From assembly GCF_002198735.1 (NCBI RefSeq), contig NZ_MWLO01000131.1, positions 38,314 through 102,313 of the forward strand: a stretch of 64,000 bases of DNA, read 5' to 3'. The first letter of the stretch is position 1. Each line of letters begins with the position of its first letter. Positions 1 through 8,715 of this stretch are shown here, in pieces. The DNA is from Ideonella sp. A 288 (GTDB taxonomy: Bacteria > Pseudomonadota > Gammaproteobacteria > Burkholderiales > Burkholderiaceae_C). The position numbers were made by a program, and so were the translations under genes. Under the pieces are notes generated by a model. It was given only the letters and a program-made list of their open reading frames with translations, did not search any database and was not told where the DNA came from.

Positions 1-687
1 CAGATCCGCCTCGCTGCGGTACTTGCCGGTGAGGAAGCCGCGCGCCAGACCTTAGAAGTTGATCACGCCCACCTGGTGGCGCACGCACACCGCCTGCAGT
101 TCGGCCTCGTAGGCCGCGCGGTCGACCAGGTTGTACAGCGGCTGCAGGGTTTCGTAGCGGGGCAGGCCGAGGCGGGCGCTGGTGGCCAGCGCCTGTTCGA
201 GCCGCGGCGCCGTGAAGTTGCTGGCGCCGATGGCCCGCACCTTGCCCTCGGCGATCAGTTCCGCAAAGGCGCCCAGTGTTTCTTCGAGCGGCGTGTCGGT
301 GTCGTCGTCGTGCGACTGGTACAGGTCGATGCGGTCGGTCTGCAGCCGGCGCAGCGAGGCCTCGACCGCCTGCCGGATGTAGCGGCGCGACAGGCCCACC
401 TGGCCATCGCCCATCGGCTTGCCCACCTTGGTGGCCAACACCACACGGTCGCGCTTGCCGCTGGCCGCCAGCCACTGGCCGATCAGCGTCTCGCTCTCGC
501 CGCCCTGGTGGCCGGGCACCCAGCGCGAGTACACGTCGGCGGTGTCCAGCAGGTTGAAGCCGGTGTCGACGAAGGCGTCGAGCAGCGCGAACGAGGTGGC
601 GGCATCGGCCGTCCAGCCGAACACATTGCCGCCGAAGGCCAGCGGCGCCACCTGCAGGCCCGAGCGGCCGAGGGGTCGAAGTTGCAT
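1..687 (-). pseudogene. Aldo/keto reductase, interrupted by an in-frame stop (3' end outside window)
   Basis: An NAD(P)H-dependent aldo/keto reductase of the Tas/YajO-like type, which would reduce carbonyl compounds in the cytoplasm. The reading frame opens at 687 (MQLRPLGRSGLQV) behind a GGAG site and carries the family landmarks: DTADVYS (active-site Asp/Tyr region), ATKVG (Lys) and YQSHDDD (His). At 52-54 the frame meets TAA, but the same frame continues to the window edge with LARGFLTGKYRSEADL. That is the conserved family segment following a tyrosine, so the stop probably replaces a Tyr codon by a single base change. As read, the product loses the C-terminal third of the barrel and part of the cofactor site. 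A sequencing error cannot be excluded. A longer ATG at 720 adds residues not typical of the family. Confidence 0.8.
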
Positions 688-700
688 GGGGCTCGCTCCA

Positions 701-731
701 GAAATGAAAACGCCCGGCACGAAGCCGGGCG
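701..731 (-). terminator. Rho-independent terminator after the thiolase gene
   Basis: Positions 711-718 and 724-731 form a perfect 8-bp GC-rich stem (CGCCCGGC/GCCGGGCG) with a 5-base loop. Read on the minus strand it is followed by TTTTCATTTC. It lies 50 bases past the thiolase stop and before the reductase start, so it should separate the two transcripts. Confidence 0.75.
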
Positions 732-780
732 CCTTGGGGAGCGATGCTAGTGCAGCGCGGCGTGCCTCAGCACGCAGGGA

Positions 781-1962
781 TCAGCAACGCTCGAAGATCG
801 CCGCGATGCCCTGGCCGCCGCCGATGCACATCGTCACCAGCGCGTAGCGACCGCCGGTGCGGTGCAGCTCGTAGATCGCCTTGGTGGTGATGATGGCGCC
901 GGTGGCACCGATCGGGTGGCCCAGCGAGATGCCCGAGCCGTTGACGTTGACCTTGGCCGGGTCGAGGCCCAGCTCCTTGGACACGGCGCAGGCCTGCGCG
1001 GCGAAGGCCTCGTTGGCCTCGATCACGTCCAGGTCCTTGACCGACAGGCCGGTGCGCTCGAGCGCCTTGCGGGTGGCCGAGACCGGGCCGATGCCCATGA
1101 TGGTGGGCTCGACGCCGGTGTTGGCGTAGCCGACCAGGCGCGCCAGGGGCTTGAGGCCCTGGGCCTTGACCGCGTCGCCGCTGGCCAGGATCACCGCGCC
1201 GGCGCCGTCGTTCACGCCCGAGGCGTTGCCGGCCGTCACCGCGCCGTCCTTCTTGAAGGCTGCGCGCATCTTGGACAGCGATTCCACCGTGGTGTCGGGC
1301 TTCACGTGCTCGTCGGTGTCGAAGGCGACCTCGCCCTTGCGGGTCTTGATCATCACGGGGACGATCTGGTCCTTGAAGCGGCCGGCGGCGATGGCGGCGG
1401 CGGCGCGGCGGTGGCTTTCGGCCGCGGTCTCGTCCATCTGCTGGCGGCTGATGCCGAACTGCTCACCGACGTTCTCGGCGGTGATGCCCATGTGGATCTT
1501 GTGGAAGGGGTCGTGCAGCGCGCCGACCATCAGGTCGAGCATCTGCGTGTCGCCCATGCGCGCACCGAAGCGCGCCGACGGCACCAGGTAGGCGCCGCGC
1601 GACATCGATTCGGCACCGCCGCCGACGGCCACTTCGACCTCGCCCAGCATGATCGCCTGCGACGACAGCAGGATGGCCTGCAGGCCCGAACCGCACAGGC
1701 GGTTGACGTTGTAGGCCGAGGCTTCCTTGGGGATGCCGGCGTTGACTGCGGCGACGCGGCTCAGGTACACGTCGCGCGGCTCGGTGACGATCACCGTGCC
1801 CATCGTCACATGGCCGATGCTGCCGGCGTCGGCGCCCGAGCGCTCCAGAGCGGTCTTGATGGCCAGCGTGGCCAGGTCGATCGGGGGGGTGTCCTTCAGC
1901 ATGCCGTTGAAGGTGCCGATTGCGGTGCGCGCTGCGCCGACGACGAAGACGTCTTTAGCCAT
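781..1962 (-). CDS. Acetyl-CoA C-acetyltransferase (thiolase)
   Basis: A 393-residue biosynthetic-type thiolase that joins or splits acetoacetyl-CoA and two acetyl-CoA in the cytoplasm, as in PHB synthesis, ketone-body use or fatty-acid breakdown. The three catalytic residues are visible: nucleophile Cys90 in NRLCGSGLQ, His349 in GHPIGATGA and Cys379 in CIGGGQG. The length is standard for the family. The start at 1962 ([16 protein letters not shown]) follows AAGAGGAG at good spacing; the upstream ATG at 2004 adds non-family residues. It diverges from an acyl-CoA dehydrogenase, which fits a role in acyl-CoA metabolism, although no phaB or phaC is nearby to prove PHB synthesis. A strong terminator follows. 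Confidence 0.93.
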   Translation of the reverse strand: MAKDVFVVGAARTAIGTFNGMLKDTPPIDLATLAIKTALERSGADAGSIGHVTMGTVIVTEPRDVYLSRVAAVNAGIPKEASAYNVNRLCGSGLQAILLSSQAIMLGEVEVAVGGGAESMSRGAYLVPSARFGARMGDTQMLDLMVGALHDPFHKIHMGITAENVGEQFGISRQQMDETAAESHRRAAAAIAAGRFKDQIVPVMIKTRKGEVAFDTDEHVKPDTTVESLSKMRAAFKKDGAVTAGNASGVNDGAGAVILASGDAVKAQGLKPLARLVGYANTGVEPTIMGIGPVSATRKALERTGLSVKDLDVIEANEAFAAQACAVSKELGLDPAKVNVNGSGISLGHPIGATGAIITTKAIYELHRTGGRYALVTMCIGGGQGIAAIFERC

Positions 1963-2155
1963 GATGTGCTCCTCTTGGATTAGGCTTTCAGGAACCCGGA
2001 GCATAGGCCGGACGGATGTCGCGAGGCTGACATCGCGTCACGTTGGCGACCGCCCCGCAGCGGGCCGGGTGGTTGAATCGCCCGCTGGCCCGGCACGGCA
2101 GGCGCCCGACACGGCGGCCTGCGCACCGGCCGCCCCTTCCCCAGGAGACGCCCCG

Positions 2156-3394
2156 ATGATCGCCGAACCCTCTGCCCGCACCCGCGAACTGCTCGACCGC
2201 ATGGCGCAGTTCTTCGACCGCCACATCTACCCCAACGAAGGCCGCTACCACGAGGAGCGCCATGCCCAGCAGAAGGCGGGCAAGGACTGGGAGCCCTCGG
2301 CGCTGGTCGAGGAGCTCAAGCCCAAGGCGCGCGAGGCCGGCCTGTGGAACATGTTCCTGCCGCACAGCGCGCACGCGCCCACCGGCCTGTCGAACCTGGA
2401 CTACGCCCCGCTGTGCGAGGTGATGGGCCGGGTCAGCTGGTCGGGCGAGGTGTTCAACTGCTCGGCGCCCGATACCGGCAACATGGAGACCATCGAGCGC
2501 TACGGCACCGAGGCGCAGAAGGCGCAGTGGCTGGTGCCGCTGCTGGACGGCAAAATCCGCTCGGCCTTCCTGATGACCGAGCCGGCGGTGGCCTCCTCCG
2601 ACGCCACCAACATCCAGTGCAGCATGCGGCGCGACGGCGACCACTACGTCATCAACGGCCGCAAGTGGTTCTCGTCGGGCGCCGGCATCAGCACCTGCGC
2701 CATCTTCATCGTGATGGGCAAGACCGACCCCGACGCCCCGCGGCACGCCCAGCAGTCGATGATCCTGGTGCCGCGCGACGCCCCGGGCGTCACCGTGGTG
2801 CGCCACCTCACCGTCTTCGGCTACGAGCATTCGCCGCATGGCCACATGGAGGTGCTGCTCGAGAACGTGCGCGTGCCGGTCGCCAACATGCTGCTCGGCG
2901 AAGGGCGCGGTTTCGAGATCGCCCAGGGCCGCCTCGGGCCGGGCCGCATCCACCACTGCATGCGCTCGATCGGCGCCGCCGAGCGAGCGCTCGAGATGAT
3001 GTGCGACCGCCTGCAGACCCGGGTGGCCTTCGGCCGCGAACTGGCCGCGCAGAGCATCTGGGCCGAGCGCATCGCCGAATCGCGCTGCATGATCGACCAG
3101 GCCCGCCTGCTGACCCTGAATGCTGCCCACAAGATGGACGTGGCCGGCAACAAGGCCGCCCGCGCCGAGATCGCGATGATCAAGGTGGTGGCCCCCAACA
3201 TGAGCTGCAAGGTGGTCGACTGGGCCATCCAGGCCCACGGCGCGGCCGGCATCAGCCAGGATTTCTGGCTGGCCGAGGCCTACGCCCACGAGCGCACGGT
3301 GCGCATCGTCGACGGGCCGGACGAGGTGCACCGCAACGCCATCGCCAAGATCGAACTGGCCAAGCGCAGCGCGGTGCGGGCGAAGGCGGCCTGA
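2156..3394 (+). CDS. Acyl-CoA dehydrogenase family protein
   Basis: A 412-residue FAD flavoprotein expected to oxidise an acyl-CoA to its trans-2-enoyl-CoA and pass electrons to ETF. The N-terminal helical domain is followed by the middle beta domain with [15 protein letters not shown] (flavin/substrate loop) and the C-terminal helical domain ending in [16 protein letters not shown], the signature of the ACAD10/ACAD11-like branch. The start at 2156 follows CAGGAGACG. The frame is open further upstream, but that sequence lies in the thiolase promoter region. The gene diverges from the thiolase. The substrate chain cannot be read from the sequence; ACAD10/11-type enzymes often take long or branched acyl groups. 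Confidence 0.9.
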   Translation: MIAEPSARTRELLDRMAQFFDRHIYPNEGRYHEERHAQQKAGKDWEPSALVEELKPKAREAGLWNMFLPHSAHAPTGLSNLDYAPLCEVMGRVSWSGEVFNCSAPDTGNMETIERYGTEAQKAQWLVPLLDGKIRSAFLMTEPAVASSDATNIQCSMRRDGDHYVINGRKWFSSGAGISTCAIFIVMGKTDPDAPRHAQQSMILVPRDAPGVTVVRHLTVFGYEHSPHGHMEVLLENVRVPVANMLLGEGRGFEIAQGRLGPGRIHHCMRSIGAAERALEMMCDRLQTRVAFGRELAAQSIWAERIAESRCMIDQARLLTLNAAHKMDVAGNKAARAEIAMIKVVAPNMSCKVVDWAIQAHGAAGISQDFWLAEAYAHERTVRIVDGPDEVHRNAIAKIELAKRSAVRAKAA

Positions 3395-3560
3395 CGCGGC
3401 GGCCCCGGGCCCACCTGCCGCCTGCGGGTGGCGGGGGCCTGCCTCGGGCGTGAACCCAGCATGAAGGGCGCCCGGCCCGGCGGCATCGGCTGAACATGGA
3501 TTCAGCCGCCTCGCCCACAATCCGGTGGATCTCCCTTCCGGTTGCTTCCAGCCCACGCGA

Positions 3561-5477
3561 ATGATCCACCGCCGATTGCCGGGTCGCCTGCGCCTCCTGG
3601 GCGTGTTGTTGCTGGCCTTCCTGGCGATCAACGCCGTCGTCCGCCTCGGGCTGGCCGTCTACAACGGTGAGTCGGCGCCGCTGATGCCGGTGCGGCTGGT
3701 GCCGGCGCTGGCCATCGGCGCCTGGTTCGACCTGGGCGCGGCCACCTTCTTCCTGGCGCCGCTGGGCGTGCTGGTGCTGGCCTGGCGCAACGGGTCTGGC
3801 CGCTGGCTGCGCCGGGTGCTGCTCGGCCTGCTGCTGCCGCTGAGCGTGCTGGTGGTGTTCGTCGCGTTCTCGGAGTTCACCTTCTGGAACGAATTCGCGT
3901 CGCGTTTCAACTTCATCGCCGTCGACTACCTCATTTACACCAACGAGGTCGTCGGCAACATCCGCGAGAGCTACAACCTGCCGCTGCTGCTGGGCGGCGT
4001 GGCCGCGCTGTCCCTGGCCATCTGGGCCGGACTGGCGCGCGCGCTGCGCCCGCACTGGTCCGGGCAGGCCGGCTGGCCAGCCCGGCTGGGCTCGATGGCG
4101 GTGCTGGTGGCGCTGCCCTTCGTGGCGGTGGCCTCGCTCGACGCGAGACAGAAGGAGTTCTCGTCCGACGCCCAGGCCAACGAGCTGGCCGGCAACGGCT
4201 ACTACGATTTCTGGCACGCCTTCTGGACCAACGAGATCGACTACGGCCGCTTCTACAAGACCGTACCGCGCGAGCAGGCGCTGCGCCGGCTGGGCCTGGA
4301 GATCCCGGGCGGCGCGGCCTCGGGCGAGGGGGCACAGCGGCCCTTCGACCGGCAGGTCGTCCACCCCGGGCCCGTCAAGCGGCTGAACGTGGTGATGGTC
4401 TCGGTGGAGAGCTTCAGTGCCGAGTTCATGTCGGCCTTCGGCAACCGCAAGGGCCTGACGCCCCGGCTCGACCGGCTGGCCGACGAGGGCCTGCTGTTCA
4501 CCCGCCTGTACGCCACCGGCACGCGCACCGTGCGCGGCCTCGAGGCGCTGACGCTGTCGGTGCCGCCCACACCTGGCCACTCGATCGTCAAGCGGCCGAA
4601 CAACGACGAGCTGTTCACCGTCGGCGAGGTGTTCAAGGCCCAGGGCTACGAGGCGCTCTACCTGTACGGCGGCTACGGCTACTTCGACAACATGAACGCC
4701 TTCTACTCGGGCAACGGCTACACGGTGATCGACCGCACCCGGCTGGACAAGGCCGACATCCATTTCGAGAACATCTGGGGTGTCGCCGACGAGGACCTGT
4801 TCACCCTGTCGCTGCGCGAACTGGACCGCCGCCACGCCGCCGGCAAGCCGTTCTATGCCCACGTCATGACCACGTCGAACCACCGGCCCTTCACCTACCC
4901 CGAAGGCCGCATCGACATCCCCAGCAAGACCGGCCGCGACGGTGGCGTGAAGTACACCGACTACGCCATCGGCGATTTCATCGACCGCGCCCGCGCCAAG
5001 CCCTGGTTCCGCGACACGATGTTCGTCATCGTGGCCGACCACACCCACAAGGGCCGCGGCCAGCAGGAGCTGCCGATCGCCAACTACCACATCCCGATGA
5101 TCATCTACTCACCGGCGCACGTGAAGCCGGGGCGGGTGGAGACCATCGCCTCGCAGATCGATGTGTCGCCCACCGTGCTGGGCCTGCTGGGCATGAGCTA
5201 CCGCAGCCGCTTCTTCGGCCAGGACATCCTGCGCGAGGGCCTGACCCACCAGCGCGCCGTGATGGCCAACTACCAGACGGTGGGCTACTACGAGCGCGGC
5301 CGCACGGTCGAGCTCAAGCCGAACGGCCGGGTGCGGGTGGTGGACGCCCTCACCGGCGCGCCGATGCCCGACGACGCGCTGTCGCGCGAACTCACCCAGG
5401 AGGCCATCGCCTACTACCAGGTGGCCAGCGAAGCCTACAAGCGCGGCGACCTGAAGCTGGCCCTGCCGTTTCGCTGA
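3561..5477 (+). CDS. LTA synthase-family sulfatase (membrane phosphoglycerol-type transferase)
   Basis: A 638-residue protein with about five N-terminal membrane helices (roughly residues 10-190) and a large C-terminal periplasmic alkaline-phosphatase/sulfatase-fold domain. The fold is marked by VVMVSVESFSAEFM (metal-binding Glu), ATGTRTVRGLEAL (the Thr nucleophile region) and VIVADHTHKG (metal Asp/His). In Gram-negatives such LtaS/OpgB-like enzymes move phosphoglycerol or phosphoethanolamine groups onto envelope glycans or lipids; which one applies here is not evident. The ATG at 3561 is chosen over an in-frame GTG at 3525 because MIHRRLPGRL leads straight into the first membrane helix with positive residues on the inside. 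It stands alone between the dehydrogenase and a convergent hydrolase. Confidence 0.85.
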   Translation: MIHRRLPGRLRLLGVLLLAFLAINAVVRLGLAVYNGESAPLMPVRLVPALAIGAWFDLGAATFFLAPLGVLVLAWRNGSGRWLRRVLLGLLLPLSVLVVFVAFSEFTFWNEFASRFNFIAVDYLIYTNEVVGNIRESYNLPLLLGGVAALSLAIWAGLARALRPHWSGQAGWPARLGSMAVLVALPFVAVASLDARQKEFSSDAQANELAGNGYYDFWHAFWTNEIDYGRFYKTVPREQALRRLGLEIPGGAASGEGAQRPFDRQVVHPGPVKRLNVVMVSVESFSAEFMSAFGNRKGLTPRLDRLADEGLLFTRLYATGTRTVRGLEALTLSVPPTPGHSIVKRPNNDELFTVGEVFKAQGYEALYLYGGYGYFDNMNAFYSGNGYTVIDRTRLDKADIHFENIWGVADEDLFTLSLRELDRRHAAGKPFYAHVMTTSNHRPFTYPEGRIDIPSKTGRDGGVKYTDYAIGDFIDRARAKPWFRDTMFVIVADHTHKGRGQQELPIANYHIPMIIYSPAHVKPGRVETIASQIDVSPTVLGLLGMSYRSRFFGQDILREGLTHQRAVMANYQTVGYYERGRTVELKPNGRVRVVDALTGAPMPDDALSRELTQEAIAYYQVASEAYKRGDLKLALPFR

Positions 5478-5479
5478 CC

Positions 5480-5505
5480 GGCCGCGCAGGCGACCTGCGG
5501 CGGCC
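5480..5505. terminator. Hairpin between convergent genes
   Basis: An 11-bp stem with one bulged G and a 3-base loop (5480-5490 with 5494-5505) fills the gap between two convergent stop codons. There is no U-run. It is a likely bidirectional terminator or mRNA 3' end. Confidence 0.5.
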
Positions 5506-6381
5506 TCAAGGTGCCAGCGCCCCGAGCATCGCCGCGTTGACGGCATCGGCCGCCTCGTAGGCCGCCCAGTGCCCGGCGCCGGGGATGACCTGCCAGGTGG
5601 CGCCGGCGTGGCGGGCCTGCAGCAGCGGCCCCAGTTCGTGGGGCACGGCGGTGGCGTCGTGCTCGCCCCACAGCGCGTGCACCGGGCCGCCGAAGGCCGC
5701 CAGCGCCGGCCACAGCCCGTCGTCCACCGACAGCGCCCGGCTGCGAAAGCGGGTGCGCTCGCAGGCCAGGGTGTGGATGGCCAGGGCCAGGTCGTCGGCC
5801 CGCGCCGGGTCGTGGAACATGAAGGCCTCGAGGTTGCGCCGCAGCGCGGCCCGGCGCTGCCCGGGGTCGGGCAGGCGCCAGTCGACGAAGTCCACGTGCC
5901 GGGGCCGGCGCTGGCCATGGCCGCCCGGTCCGAGCAACAGCAGGCGGCGCACGGGCAGGTCGGGCGCCCAGGCTGCGGCGGCGGTGGCGGCGATCAGGCC
6001 GCCAAAGGAGAAGCCGGCCAGGTCCACCTGCGGCCGTGGGCCCAGGCAGTCGACGATGCCCTGGCCCAGTGCCTGCACCAGCCGGTCGAGGCGGTCAGGG
6101 GCGTGCGGCGGGCCGGGCAGGTCGTCCGAATCGCCGAAGCCCGGCAGGTCGGGCACCAGCACCCGGTGCCGCTGGGCCAGGGCCTCGACATTGCGCGCCC
6201 AGTGCAGCCAGCTGCCATGGCCGCCGTGCAGCAGCACCAGGGCCGGCCCCTGGCCGAACAGGCGCCAGGCGATGCGCTGGCCTTCGGCGCCCGTGTCCAC
6301 GCGGTGCGCCAGGCCGTCGAGGCGGGCGATGGACTGGTCGGCCGGGCTGGGAGCAGGCGGGGTGGGGGCAGGCAGGCTCAT
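5506..6381 (-). CDS. Alpha/beta-fold hydrolase
   Basis: A 291-residue cytoplasmic alpha/beta hydrolase. The fold is clear: oxyanion-hole segment LLHGGHGSW, strand and loop VPDLPGFGDSD, nucleophile elbow GFSFGG, acid ALWGEHDATAVP and catalytic His in GAGHWAAYEA. The substrate is unknown; it resembles the esterases and C-C hydrolases found near catabolic genes, but no partner is adjacent. The first about 25 residues are Pro/Ala-rich and low in complexity, so an internal start is possible. It runs in the same direction as the hydrogenase operon upstream but is separated from it by 205 bases in which no other gene is seen. Confidence 0.85.
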   Translation of the reverse strand: MSLPAPTPPAPSPADQSIARLDGLAHRVDTGAEGQRIAWRLFGQGPALVLLHGGHGSWLHWARNVEALAQRHRVLVPDLPGFGDSDDLPGPPHAPDRLDRLVQALGQGIVDCLGPRPQVDLAGFSFGGLIAATAAAAWAPDLPVRRLLLLGPGGHGQRRPRHVDFVDWRLPDPGQRRAALRRNLEAFMFHDPARADDLALAIHTLACERTRFRSRALSVDDGLWPALAAFGGPVHALWGEHDATAVPHELGPLLQARHAGATWQVIPGAGHWAAYEAADAVNAAMLGALAP

Positions 6382-6586
6382 GCAGGGTGCGGTCCAGCTG
6401 TGGATCTCGATCGGTCGCGACCCCGCTCAGAGTACCAGTGCGCGCGCCAGCGCCGTGCAGCGGCTGCGCGCCCTCATCGAGGCACTTCACGGCACTGTTT
6501 CGCCAGGTCACGGCCTGGTCCCGGTCTCGAGCCGAGTGGAGGGCGGTCAAATCTCCCGTCGCCCGCCGCGAGATGATGCGGATGAG

Positions 6587-6838
6587 CTACCGCGCAGCGA
6601 GCAGCATTGCTCCGGCCACGGCGATCACGCCACCGGCCACGCGGGCGAAGCGGACCGACCTCGCGGCCAGCCAGGCGCCGACGGCGACCATGGCCAGCAG
6701 GTGATCGGCGCCGTACAACGGATGCGCGAGGCCGGCTGCGAAATCCATCGTCGAACCCGCGCCCACGTGGGCCACGGCGAGCGACGGCAGCAGGGGCAGG
6801 GCCAGCAGGGCAACTGCCCTGACCGTGGTGCGCTGCAT
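6587..6838 (-). pseudogene. hupE: HupE/UreJ-type protein lacking its middle (83 residues)
   Basis: HupE/UreJ proteins are membrane nickel carriers of about 190-200 residues that supply [NiFe]-hydrogenase or urease. This frame starts with a signal peptide ending SLAVAH and the conserved motif LAHPLYGADHLLAMVAVGAW (the HPxxGxDH metal signature). It then jumps to VRFARVAGGVIAVAGAMLLA, which matches the C-terminal helix of the family. The central four or so helices are missing but the frame is kept, so this looks like an in-frame internal deletion of about 110 codons. It starts 15 bases after the hydrogenase large-subunit stop and is probably transcribed last in that operon. It may be non-functional, or a remodelled two- or three-helix protein. 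Confidence 0.75.
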
Positions 6839-6853
6839 CGGGGTCTCGTCGAG

Positions 6854-8596
6854 TCAACGAACGCTGATGCGGGTGAGCTCTTCGCCCTGGGGGTCGACCA
6901 CATGCACTGCGCAGGCGATGCAGGGGTCGAAGCTGTGCACGGTGCGCTGGATCTCCAGCGGCTGCTTCGGGTCGTGCAGGTGGTGGCGGTCCATCAGCGC
7001 CGCCTCGTAGGCGCCGGGCTGGCCGACGGCATCGCGCGGGCCGGCATTCCAGGTGCTGGGCACCACGGCCTGGTAGTTGTCGATCAGGCCGTCCTTGATG
7101 ACGACGTAGTGGCACAGTGCGCCACGCGGTGCTTCCATGAAGCCCACGCCCTTGGCCTCTTTCGGCCAGCTCGACGGCTCCCACAGCGTGGTGTTCTGCA
7201 CCGACAGGTCGCCGCCCTTGATGTTGGCCACCAGGGTGTCGAGCCAGTTCATCATCTGGTCGGCCAGCACCTTGGATTCGATCGTTCGTGCCGCCGTGCG
7301 GCCCATGGTCGAGAAGATGGCGGTGAGCGGCAGGTCCAGCGTGCGCAGCACATGGTCGGCCAGCGCCTTGGTCGGCTCGTGCTTGTTGGCATACAGCATC
7401 GCCAGCCGCGCCAGCGGCCCCACCTCCATCGGCTTGCCCCGCCAGCGCGGCGACTTCAGCCACGAGTAGCTGCTGTCGACGTCGAGCTGCTCGTACGGCG
7501 GCTTGGGCCCGGTGTAGTTCAGCCGCGTCTCACCCTGGTGCGGGTGCAGGCCGGTCTTCTTGCCGCCAGCGTAGTCGTACCACGAGTGCGCCACGAATTC
7601 CTGCACCTGTGCCGGGTCGCGCAGATCCACCGGCTCGATGTGCGACAGGTCGCGGCCGAGGATCACGCCCGAGGGGATGAAGTTGGTCGACGCATCGCCC
7701 ATGCCCTTGGACGGGAAATCACCCACGGTGAGGAAGTTGCCCAGGCCCTCGCCGCGGGCAAACCAGTCCTTGTAGTAGCTGGCGATGGCCAGCGTGTCGG
7801 GCAGGTAGACCTGATCGACGAAGGCCTGCATGGACCTGATGATCTGCCGCACTTCGTCGAGCGTGACGATGTTGACCGTGGTCGCCGCCGCGCCGCTGCT
7901 GCCGGGGCCGGCACTGATCGGGCTGGGCGAGCCACCCACCAGGAAGTTGGGGTGCGGGTTCTTGCCGCCGAAGATGGCATGCAGCTTGACGACTTCGCGC
8001 TGCCAGGCCAGCGCCTCCAGGTAATGCGCCACCGCCATCAGGTTGGCCTCGGGCGGCAGCTTGTACTCGGGGTGGCCCCAGAAGCCGCCGGCGAAGATGC
8101 CGAGCTGCCCGCTCTCCACGAACTGCTTGACGCGCTTCTGCGTGTCGGCGAAGTAGCCCGGGCTGGATTTCGGGTAACTCGAGATCGACTGCGCCAGCGC
8201 CGAGGTGGCCTTGGGATCGGCCTTCAGCGCCGAGACCACGTCCACCCAGTCGAGCGCGTGCAGGTGGTAGAAGTGCATCACGTGGTCGTGCACGTGCTGC
8301 GCGGCGATCATCAGGTTGCGGATCAGTTGCGCATTGGCGGGAATCGACCACTTCAGCGCGTCCTCCACCGAGCGCACCGAGGCGATGCCGTGCACCAGCG
8401 TGCACACGCCACAGATGCGCTGCGCGAAGGCCCAGGCCTCGCGCGGGTCGCGCCCCTTCAGGATGAGCTCGATGCCGCGCACCATGGTGCCCGAACTCCA
8501 GGCGCCGGTGATGTTGCCGTCGGCGGAGGTTTCGGCCTCGATGCGCAGGTGGCCTTCGATGCGGGTGATGGGGTCGACGACGATACGGCGGGACAT
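6854..8596 (-). CDS. hynL: [NiFe]-hydrogenase large subunit (Isp-type, group 1e)
   Basis: The catalytic subunit that binds the NiFe(CN)2CO centre and interconverts H2 with protons and electrons. It has 580 residues. The N-terminal nickel ligands are Cys62 and Cys65 (RICGVCTLVHG) and the C-terminal pair lies in DPCIACAVH, followed by a 15-residue tail to be cut by the maturation protease; that tail shows the enzyme needs nickel-dependent processing. The start at 8596 follows AGGAGAA. The gene order small subunit-Isp1-Isp2-large subunit is characteristic of the hynS-isp1-isp2-hynL hydrogenases described in purple sulfur bacteria such as Thiocapsa. The mature subunit should be carried to the periplasm by the Tat signal of its partner. 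About 119 bases separate it from isp2; no gene is seen there. Confidence 0.95.
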   Translation of the reverse strand: MSRRIVVDPITRIEGHLRIEAETSADGNITGAWSSGTMVRGIELILKGRDPREAWAFAQRICGVCTLVHGIASVRSVEDALKWSIPANAQLIRNLMIAAQHVHDHVMHFYHLHALDWVDVVSALKADPKATSALAQSISSYPKSSPGYFADTQKRVKQFVESGQLGIFAGGFWGHPEYKLPPEANLMAVAHYLEALAWQREVVKLHAIFGGKNPHPNFLVGGSPSPISAGPGSSGAAATTVNIVTLDEVRQIIRSMQAFVDQVYLPDTLAIASYYKDWFARGEGLGNFLTVGDFPSKGMGDASTNFIPSGVILGRDLSHIEPVDLRDPAQVQEFVAHSWYDYAGGKKTGLHPHQGETRLNYTGPKPPYEQLDVDSSYSWLKSPRWRGKPMEVGPLARLAMLYANKHEPTKALADHVLRTLDLPLTAIFSTMGRTAARTIESKVLADQMMNWLDTLVANIKGGDLSVQNTTLWEPSSWPKEAKGVGFMEAPRGALCHYVVIKDGLIDNYQAVVPSTWNAGPRDAVGQPGAYEAALMDRHHLHDPKQPLEIQRTVHSFDPCIACAVHVVDPQGEELTRISVR

Positions 8597-8715
8597 GGGT
8601 TGTTCTCCTGTTAGGACGAGAGGGCGCTCATGGGTCTTCTCACCCCCTCGGGCGCTCGAGGGCCACTGACACGGGGCGGCCGGCGGCCGGCTTTTGCCGC
8701 CGCCTGGGCGCGTTC

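Noticed and set aside
8597..8715. A possible small gene between isp2 and the large subunit
   Set aside because: The GC-rich stretch has no start with a ribosome site and looks like intergenic repeat sequence.
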